Shown here: positions 5,822 to 16,100 of the stretch, piece after piece
Position numbering within the stretch: position 1 is the first letter of the stretch
How the letters are laid out: each line of letters begins with the position of its first letter
Origin: a virus
Virus record (IMG/VR): IMGVR_UViG_3300006928_003169
Coordinates: 1-22,176 of that record
Length of the DNA: 22,176 nucleotides
Direction: 5' to 3' (one strand)
Made by a program: the position numbers and the translations under genes
The notes under the pieces: model-generated
Seen by the model: only the letters and a program-made list of their open reading frames with translations
Database searches by the model: none
What the model was told of the DNA's origin: nothing

Positions 5822-7189
5822 TCCTACTCTAGTGCCATAAAAGTAGGGATTGTAGCTTCTATAACCTTTAGTTATATCGTCTACATCTCTCATCATGTTA
5901 CCTATGTAATTTAGCTCTTTATTAGCTATAGGTACATTAGTTCTTAGCTGAGGACTTGATAGTATTTCATCTAATGCCTGTCTTCCAGTAGTAGGGTCAG
6001 TCATTGTTTTCATATCCCTAGGTCTAGTAACTCTTTCAACGGCTTTAGAGGCATCTTTTTCAACTATACTTTTTCCTTTAAAGTAACCCTTAACTTTTTT
6101 ATTACCTTTATCTACAGTCTTGCCTATTTCTGGAACTCTTATAGTTTTACTTTTCATTACGTTAAGAAGCCTATAATCCATACCTCTTTCTGTAGCAAAC
6201 TTTAAAGCACTTCCACCAATGTCAAATTCATCAGATATGTTAAAGTTTACAGTACCTTTCTTAGTATCTAATACAGCTCTTACGTTAAATCCACCTTTAT
6301 ATAAGTCACTTCTTCTATCAGGAGAATACTCAAACATAATATTATCTTTATCTATCTTCTTGACTTGCCCTATTCCAGTCTTTTTGCCTCTAAACGCAGC
6401 TTTAAAATCATCAACTGTTTTAGCTTTTTTCAAATGAAACGCATTAGATATATTTACAAACGATTTATTCATTTGAGCATCGTGATGAGATGCAGTTAAT
6501 CTAGTAGCTTTTTGATAAGCAACTTTAACAGGCATGCCTGGTTTATTTAATCCCCAAGCAGCTTTAACATCATCTATTACAGCTTTATCACTTTTAAAAA
6601 TCTTTTTAGCTATATTTTTAGAACCTACTTTACCAACTCCGTAAAAATGAGCACCTTCTAAGTCAGACATAACTCCCATATTATTACCATATCTATGATT
6701 TAAACCAACCTGAGTATTGTTTTGCCCTTGAATTACTTTAGAAAGATGTTTAACTGTTGCTTGAGGCTTACTTTTAAGTTGTCCATATTTACCTTTTCTT
6801 AAATCCCAATTTTTAGGGTCTTTTAAGATATGATGAATAGCTTTAATATTATTGTTATTAGTATCATAAGTCATTTTAGAAATACCGCCAATTCTATTTA
6901 CCTTAGAAGCATCTAGGTTTAAAGCTTGCTTTGCAGTTGTTTTTAACCCTGTACCCAAAGCTTTACCCATACCAACAACTTTTGCACCTTTTTGACCTGA
7001 ATAAAAGTTCTCTATTAAATTAGGTACATTTCCAGATAATCTAGACATTCCATATTTAGCTTGATTATGAGCCATTTTTCTTAAAGCATAGCCTAATATA
7101 CCACTGCCTGCTTTAATAGCTTTACCCATAGGTAGCATAGATGCTCCTAATAAAGCGAAATCCATTAAGTTTTTATTTCTTTGGCTCAT
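5759..7189 (-). CDS. Virion-associated protein of unknown function, 476 aa (possible ejection protein)
   Basis: The last gene of the leftward module, overlapping the end of the giant gene by 17 nt. I choose the ATG at 7187-7189 because GGAGG lies just upstream (7193-7197). The ATG at 7199-7201 contains that site and has none of its own. The N-terminus (residues about 8-40) is hydrophobic and amphipathic (FALLGASMLPMGKAIKAGSG), and the C-terminus has a glycine-zipper-like segment (GLPIAAAGGTAGLIGY). Both suggest membrane contact. The middle is basic and His/Asn-rich at about 110-190, then β-rich around 275-350 (MFEYSPDRR, VNFNISDEFDIGG). Position and ends fit an internal virion protein delivered with the DNA. 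The centre could be a distinct enzymatic or effector domain that I cannot assign. Confidence 0.6.
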   Translation of the reverse strand: MSQRNKNLMDFALLGASMLPMGKAIKAGSGILGYALRKMAHNQAKYGMSRLSGNVPNLIENFYSGQKGAKVVGMGKALGTGLKTTAKQALNLDASKVNRIGGISKMTYDTNNNNIKAIHHILKDPKNWDLRKGKYGQLKSKPQATVKHLSKVIQGQNNTQVGLNHRYGNNMGVMSDLEGAHFYGVGKVGSKNIAKKIFKSDKAVIDDVKAAWGLNKPGMPVKVAYQKATRLTASHHDAQMNKSFVNISNAFHLKKAKTVDDFKAAFRGKKTGIGQVKKIDKDNIMFEYSPDRRSDLYKGGFNVRAVLDTKKGTVNFNISDEFDIGGSALKFATERGMDYRLLNVMKSKTIRVPEIGKTVDKGNKKVKGYFKGKSIVEKDASKAVERVTRPRDMKTMTDPTTGRQALDEILSSPQLRTNVPIANKELNYIGNMMRDVDDITKGYRSYNPYFYGTRVGLPIAAAGGTAGLIGYTVSDD

Positions 7190-10100
7190 TATCCTCCCCA
7201 TTAGCTACAGGAGACCAAGGATAATAAACACCTTGTTTTCTCATTCTTTTAGATTCTTTCTGAAGCCCTGTCAATGGGAATCCAGTCCATTTATCCATTA
7301 ACCTTAAAGGATTATCAATTAAATTTCCAGGCGCATAGGGGCTAAAATCTCTTATAATTCTTCCAAATGGAAGAGCTGTATAAATTGTGTAATCTGCCAT
7401 TCTACCATAATCATCATCAAGATATGCTTGTAGTCCTGCAGCAGGAAATCTTGCAATTGGAGGGGTAATCATCTGTAAAGGTGCTATTGGAGCTGGCCAA
7501 GTACCAAAGAAAGCTCTATCTCTTTCCACTTCATCTCCAAAAAGCCAATCAGACGTATCTTGTAACCAGTTCCAAGGAGCTGGCATAGCAGTTTCGAATA
7601 ACGAATAGGCAAATATATTCCCCATAGCGAATACAAACAAGTCGGTCTGTGCAGTTCTTTTGAATCTTTCAAACTCAGCTGAGCCTGCTGCAATACCTCT
7701 AGTTCTAGCTTCTCTCATGACATCATTTCTAAATCTAGTAGCATTCCAAGACCATAACATAAAACGAGTCATAACCTTGCCTAGAGCTGTTCTTGCAAAT
7801 GATGGTCTATAAGGAGCATTATATAAAAACTGAGTAGCCTTAACACCTTTTTTAGCCATTTCAATTATAAAAGGATGGTCGAAACTTTTAAATGCTCCAC
7901 CAAATTTATCATAAGCTCGTAAATAATGAGCCATAAAAGCATCTCTTCTTAGCTTAGTCTCTGGTTTAGACATAAATAAGGCAGCTTTTTCCATTATTGG
8001 CTTGCTTATATCATATTTTTTAGCAAGCTCTCTTAAGGTTGGCTTGTCAACTTCAGAGCCTGTAAGCTTGCCCACAGCTTCTTGTATAAACTTCTTAGTG
8101 TTAGCACCTTGAAGTTCTTTAGATAAACCCCATTCATACATAATGAACTCTGGTACAACTCCATGCTTTACTACAAATTTCTGTACAGCTTCTTTAGAGT
8201 TCCATTCAGGATTTATCTTTGATAATTCAGGTATTGATTGAGCCTTTTTGAAGTAATCCCATCCTGCACTTTGTATAGTATGCATACTACCACCAAATAT
8301 ATTAGCTACCATAGACTTAGGATGAGCTAGTAAAGCTGCTAGTTCAAACTTAGCCTCCATATTAGAGAGGTTTCTTATAACATTGTGGTCCCAATCTTCA
8401 TCAATTTGTTTTTCTAATTTAGGATGTAGTTTTTGTCCTTTAAATAAGCTTTTTTTAATCTTATTCATTCTATCTCTAACTCTATTATCAGCCCACCATC
8501 CATAAGGAGTACCCTTAATTTTCATAGAAGGGTCTTCATATATTTTTTCAGGTATTATATCAGGGTTACCCATAGCTCCTTGAGCATACAATTTTAGATA
8601 ATTTTCCCAAGCTTTGCCTATACTCGTACCATCAGCATAGTCTTTTTTCTTATACCAGCCTTTCTTAAATGCCCTTTTCTTATATTTTTCTATAATATCA
8701 CGAGTCATTATCTGATTTAACTGCTTGAAATAAGTATCACCTACATTTCTTAAATAGGATTCATAAGTAGACCTTTCAATAGAATATCCAGGTATATGAG
8801 ATGCTCTTTTATGCATACTCTTTATTGTTAAATCATTATCCCACCAATCTATCCTATCCTCTCTCTTTCTACCTTTCAAATCCTTTATAGCTTCACCAAG
8901 CTGTGCTCTATCAATAGAACTCCAAAGGCCTTCATTTGGGTCAATCCAGTCACCTGTTAATGACTTATGTTTAGCAACTATCTTCCTTATTTCAGCGTCT
9001 TTTTCTGCTGGCTTCATATCGCTATTCATTATCTCTATAGTACGCTTATTTAACGCCTTTACAACCTCAGTGTTGCTAAAGAATAAGTGAGGCCAGAATC
9101 CTCTAGGATGTTTCTTGCCAGTTCTAGATAGCTTAGCTGTCATAAGTTTCTTTCTTATATCCCAACCTTTTTTATCGTTTGAAAGCATATCAATCTGCAT
9201 TGAACGAGCTATTTGTCTTAGTCCGTCAACGCCAAACCAAAAAGGAATACCTTCACCCTTATTATAAGCTTTAGTTATATCTCTTAAAAACCTATTGTAA
9301 TCTAATCTAGGTTCTAGTTCAGACTTGTCCCACCAACCTATGCCATATTCTTTTATAAGTCTCTCTCTATCTCCAGCAAGTATTTCATGAGCCTTGTTAT
9401 TAGAAGCCTCGTAGGAATCCATTATCTTTTCAACTACTTCCCATCCAGTTCTTTCAACTCTTTCACCCTTGCTGTTAACAATTCTATGAGATTTTTCTAA
9501 TAAATGTTCAGCTTCTTTTACTTTTCTATTGAAACGTCTTTGTATATGGCCTGCTGAAGCATTTTTAGCTTCAGGGCTCATCTTTTCATTCTTCATTATA
9601 GACGGAACTTCATAATCTCTTTCCATTTTCATTATAGCTACTTTCCTGAGAAGTTCTCCTTCAGGAATACCTTCCATAAATAATAAGTCGTTATTTACCT
9701 TTCCTATAAGCTCTTCAGAGAGGTCGATACCTTGTTGATTTAGGCGACCAATCCAATCAGTCATACCTTGCAAGTACCAAGAAGGTTTTTGAATCTTACC
9801 TTCTTCCCATTTTCCATCCTTAGTAAGAAAAGCACCTTTTTTCCTTAGCCAAGTAATGTCATATTTCATAACTTCTCTTCCAACAGTCTCTGGAAACTGC
9901 AAATAATACCTTTTCTTTAAGGAAGGTATTCTATCTTTTGTATCATTCCCCATAAGTATATCTAACTTTTGGTTAAATGTACCTGTTCTCATTTCTTTTA
10001 GAATATTATTAAATATCGTATAATCTTCTCTATTCATAGCATTTAAATCTTTTTCCATAATGCCTCTAACGACTTCTCCAAGCCTCATACCTATTTCTGG

Positions 10101-13100
10101 ATAATGATACTTAATATTAGCTGCTAACTCTTCAATAACTTTAGCATCTTTAGGATTTAACTTTCCTTTTGCTAGTCCCTCAAAGCCTCTTAAGTCAGCA
10201 CTATAAGTTCCTTCTACCTTTTTATCAATATTAGAACCAAATATATTAGCCTTAACTTTACTACCATCTGCTAATTCTATCTCAGCATTTTCACTCAACT
10301 TTTCTATAGCATCTTGAGCTTGCTCCACTTCTTTTTTAGGAGTTTTAAAAGCTTTACCTGCTATGTCCATATAACTTTTCATAAAATCTCTTACAGCATT
10401 ATCTGATACAGCTTCTGAACTATAACCTAATTTAGATAGGCTTGTTTTTGCACCTGCTTGTTTTACAATATGTACTAAGTCATGGAATATAGGGTCGTGC
10501 ACGCTTAATTTTTCAATCAATTTTTCAGCTCTATTTGCCCTTCTCATATGCTTTCTATCCCAAGTACCTAACATAAAGTAATCAAACATTTTCTTTTCAG
10601 AAGGAGTTAGAGCTTTTTTATACTTAGCTATTTCTGCATCTATTCTAACTTGGTCCATAGTTCCAGACCTCTCTTCTCCTGAAGATATCTTAAAAGTAGG
10701 ATTCTTTTTTAATTCTGGAATGAGTCTTACTAAGTCTTTAAACATATCCTGTATTACTTCAGGCCTAGTTTCCATACTATCATAGAAATTATCCAACTCT
10801 TTCCTTTGGTCTCTCATTAAATAGCTATTCTTCTTCAATGCATCTGTTTTGTTAAATATTTCCAATACTTTTTTATCAAATTCTTTTAAAGCTTTACCTG
10901 TAAGATTACTTCTCTGTTTCTCTATAAAAGGAACAATTCTTTTTAAACTAACCATATCATGTAAATCTACAGTTAGAAGCTCGTCAGCTTGAGTAGCCAT
11001 TCTTTTTAATATCCCCATTCTTTTAGAATATCCAAATTCCCCATCATTAACAGCTTGTATCATTTTTTTGTCTTTACCGTAACTAGTACCTTCTATAATT
11101 CTTAAAAATTCATCCCTACTACTAGCGTAATACTCCCTCTTATCTCCATCATATAGATTTTTTGCCATAACTCTTTTAATATTCTCTACATGAGGAACAG
11201 TAAATCCAGACTTGCCAAGTATAGGAGCTAACCATTTACTTTTTTCTGCATACTCATTAACGTTATTATATAGGTCTATAACCTTTTTACTATCCAATCT
11301 TCTAGATAAAGAATCTCCAAACCTTTCTGTCATACCTATGGTATCACCCATCTTAGCTAGCATTACAGGCATTTCTTCTGGAGAAAGCTCATGTAAGAAT
11401 CTTAGTTTATCTCGTATTTCAGACTCTTCCCATCTCTTATTATTAGTATAATCTTTACCAAATAGTGCGCTGTTCATCTCATTTACTTTACCTACTAAGG
11501 AAGGACTTTGAAACCCGCCCTTTAGTCCATATATTTTAAAATTTGCCACATGATTATCTATGTCTTCGAGATACTTGTCTCGAGTATTTTTACCCTTTTT
11601 AGGTATCTTAGTAACCTTATTTATCTTAAAATAGGCATCATATAATTCTTTATACCATGTTTCATACTTTCGCAATCCAACCTCATCCATAGGGTCAGAT
11701 GCAAAAGCTACCATAGATTGGCTTAAACTTCTTTGATATTGCTGCCATTCTTTTTCAGTTCTTGGCACAATTTCCATTTCATAAGTAACCCACTCTGTTT
11801 TTCCACCCTCTCCTTTTTCAGGTTTCTGTATACGGTAGACATCATTACCTTTTTGACTGGTCATCATCATAGAATGAGCAGTTTTAAATATTTGAGGCAT
11901 ACTTACAGCTGGACCCAATGTATTCCTACCATCTACAGCTTTTTCTGAAATAAACTGTCTTGTAGATAAAGCATATTGCAGTATCTTGGAATTTTTTAAA
12001 GCTTTAGCATAAGATTTATCTTTACCTGTTAATGTCAATAAATCCCTATAAGAGCTACCTTTATGCTTACCATCAGGTCTTATCACCTGTCCTGTCTTAG
12101 GGTCTGGGATATATTTAACAAATTTTCTTCTTTGTAATTTTGGCTTCTTAGCATACTCTTCAGGAGTTATGATTTTATCATTTGTTAAATGTCTGTACAT
12201 TACATACTCTTCTTTATTGGCTTCATACATATCCTTCCATTCTTTTTTGAAACCACCACCTTTACCCGCTTTATTCTTACCTCCAAAATACATAAAAGCT
12301 TCATCACCATCAAGGTCAGCACCACCTAATGAACGCATCGTTCTAGAGTGCATTAAAATACCGTGACCATCCCTACCTGTAAAACCTCTAAATTTAAGCG
12401 CATGAGCTCCTGAAATAGAGTCCATAGGAACACGAAGTACCACGGCCCGTAAAACCTCTTCTATCTCCCCTTTAATATGCTTAGAAGTGCTCTTATCTTC
12501 ATACTTATTCCATAGTTTTTCTAAAGTTGTCTTTTCAAGCCCTTTTATATAGGTTTTTATAGGCATTTGTTTATACTCACCATCTAAGAAGAATATATCA
12601 TCCCTTGTTTCTAAATCTTTTAATCTTGGATTAGCCTTATCTACATCCATTTTTAAACCTTCGTCATAAGGTCTTATTCTAGCATTGCCAGAATTACCTA
12701 TCTTAGGTCTACTTACTGTATGAACTAAAAAGTTTCTCATCATTACAGCCCTATAAGGTCTTATCCATTTATGCAACATCACAGGGAGAGCTCCCTGTGG
12801 AGAGCCTTTAGAAGCCCTTAATGATTGAGTTATAATTCTATCAGTAGCTTGGTTAAACTCTGATAGCTCTTCAACCATATTATTAGCCTGTTCTTTAGTT
12901 ATCTCGCCTTCATTTCTCATAGCCTCAATAGCTTCAGCATTTATCTTAAATAATCTTTGATAAGCTGCATCTGCAAACTTTCCACCATTATTCCCATGTA
13001 TCCCTCTTAACAGCTCATTTATACCAACATCTTCTATATTTTTAGTTAAATAAACTAAATCCTTATCATTTCCTTCTTTTAAATAATTAGCCAGCACTTC

Positions 13101-16100
13101 ATTAGCTTCTTCCTTGCCTCTATATCTTTTCATTACTGTTTCTTCATAAAGGTCATTAATCATATCAGCAGATACAGGAGAATAGGCATTTTGAGTTAAG
13201 TGAGCTAAAGCTTGTTTAACTAACACATGTTTACCTTTCCACATATGGTCGTTCTGTTTTACAGAGTAATTATACTTAACCTCAGAAGGGTCGATGCTAT
13301 ACATCTCTGCATTAACTTCAAGCTTACCATCTTTTGTAATACTATAGTCTCCAAATTTTCTCGTACCATGCTGTTTTGCTGAAGACTTATAAACTATATA
13401 GTGTAGTCCTTGTTTTTCCATTTCAGCACTCATTGCCTTGCCTGCCTTATGAGTCATGTATTTCCCGTAAAAAGACCCCATAGGGTTACCTTTTTTATCA
13501 TTCTGAGGGCTAAGCATAAACGATTTATTTTGCCCAGATTTAGGCATTCCTGCATCTACATTCATATAGTCAACGACATCGTCTCTTGTAATTATAGCAC
13601 CATCAATATGCTCTACATACATACTATTTTTTATAGCTTGAGTATTCCATTCAGGGTTACCTAAATGGCTCCATATTAGGGGCTTTTCTTTTAAATCTTC
13701 TACTAATACATAGTTAAGTCTACCTTCGTTATTATGTACTCCTAAATCTTTAACCAAATCTTTTGCAACTTTAGGGCTTCCAGACCAAGAAGGTGTCATT
13801 ATAATTTGAAGCCTTTTGTTATATCCTACAACACCCTTTATAAAGCCAGGACCAAACAATGTTTTTACATATTTATCTAGCTCTGACCTCCTTTTAGGTG
13901 TCATTTTTTTAGAGAGTTTACCTTTACTCGATATTTTTATAGGAAATCCATTTAAAGATAAATCATACAGTATATTAGACTCCCAAGCTTTATCGAATAG
14001 CTCATTCGTTTTTTTGCGACCATTCTTGCCAAAATAACCTTCATAAATATTTCCAAAAACATGTCTTTCCGTAGCATATTCATTCTGCATATGCTCTTCT
14101 GCGTTCCTAGGGTTGGATATTAACTTAGTTTTAGCCATCACTTTTGCACTAAGCCCCATTCCAGTTTTACCTACAGCAGGATGAAGCTTAACATAATAAA
14201 ACCTATCAGCATCACCTCTTCCTCCAAACAAATAGAAATCTTTATCTGCCATCTCTTTATGAACTTTTCCCATCAACTCCGCATAGCCACCATAATTTTT
14301 TCTAGCATCTGAGAGTGATACATCTTTAATACCAGCATTTTCAGTTCTAATACTTACAGTATCTAATATAGCTAAAGCACCTAAGTCTTTATCTAGCTTT
14401 CCTCCAGCTTCAACAAAAACTCTTTCCATTATTTTTTCAGGTTCTCTTTGAAACTTTCTATTTCCAGCAGGAGTTCTTCTTCTATCTTCCTTCATAGCTT
14501 CAATAGATTCTACAGATACAGCGTTAGTCCCTTCTGAACCTGTACTTCTTTCTTTTACTAATAAGTTAATATACCTATTTGGTACAGCATTGTTTTTTAT
14601 ATTCATCCATTGTCTTAAATTGCCAACAGCTTCTTCGGATAAAGATACTTCAAATTCTTTTTCAATTTCATTTATAAAATCTTTTGTGTTAGGCTCTTCA
14701 CCTCTTTTAACATACTTACTTAAAATTTCTTCAGTTTTAGCAGCCATCTCAAATGTATGCATTCTCTTTGTAAGACCTTCTGGAACATCAACTAATTTTT
14801 GAACATAGTTTGTTACAAATTGCTCTGACTTCTTTCCAATATCGATATCAATCTTTAATCCTACATCAGTATCATTTAAATCTTCTGGAACCTGATGACC
14901 TTTCTTATCCAAAGTCATATCAGAAGGAACTTCATACATCTTTTCTAGCTCACTAGTTAATTGAGCCTCTTCTTTTTTAGCTATATTTAAATCTTTTTCA
15001 AAGTTTAAAACATCAGCCTTGTCTTTCTTTGACATAGGTTTTTCTTTAGTTATCTTACCAGTTATTTCACCTATAGCTTCCTCATATGCACTTATTTCTT
15101 CTCTAAGATTTTCTAATCTAGCCTCTTTTTCAATGATTTTAGGTCTCATTGTAACGCTAGGAGTATTAACACTCTCTTCTTCTACAGCGCCTTTAACCTT
15201 TTTTGTTTTAATTTTTTCACCATATGTTTTAGCTACTACATCTTCTATGGCTTGAAAGGATTCTTTAGCATACATTTTTCTTGTACCAACTAAAGCTGGT
15301 TTCTTAGTTAGTTTAGGAGGCTCAGTTATAACCTTGAACTGACCTAATCTATAATCGTATTTATTCCATTTTTTAGCTCCTTGGTCAAATACGTATACAG
15401 GCTTTTTTAATTGCTTCCCAAACTCTACTGTCCATCCAGTACCACCTCTAAGCGTTTTTCTATTACCCTCAATATCTCCTATTGCAAATACAGCATCTGA
15501 AAACTTAGCTTGAAACCAATTTCGATAAACATATTTAGCTTTTTGTGGGTCTGAAGGAGGGTTTTTACCGAGAGCTTTACCAGCCTGAGCTGCTCTAGGA
15601 GCTGCTTCTAAAGATTCATTAAAGCTAACCTCTCTTATAACTCCTGGCATACTCTTCTTTTCAACAGCTTTACCAGTTCCTTCTGGAACATACTGTATAG
15701 TTTCCACACCTCTTGATTGAAGTGCTTTAGACCACATTAAATCAGCACCGTCAGAGCCTCCAGAAAGCCCTAATTTAACTTCACCTTTACTTAGCTTTGC
15801 CTCTGTAGCAATCTCTTCACCAGCGATTACTTTTTTTAATCCTGCCCAACCTTCTTTTGTAGCCTTACCATCAACAATTTCACCTAATCCTAATTTTTCT
15901 ATTAAAAAAAGACCCATACCTTCATTTTCAAGAGGTTCTCCCCATCTCTCTAGCGCATCTTTTTTAAGTTGCTCTTGAACTTCAGGCTCCAAGTCTTCAT
16001 AGCCTTTCATCTTTTCTGGATTCCTAGTAATAGCTAGCTCTTCATTCCCAGCTTTTTCAGCTTGTTTTACTATTTCTTCCTGAGCTTTCATAGAGCCATG

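Noticed and set aside
11212-15255. Several plus-strand open frames of 65-84 codons inside the giant gene
   Set aside because: Antisense shadows with Ser/Phe/Leu-rich, low-quality translations and no ribosome sites.
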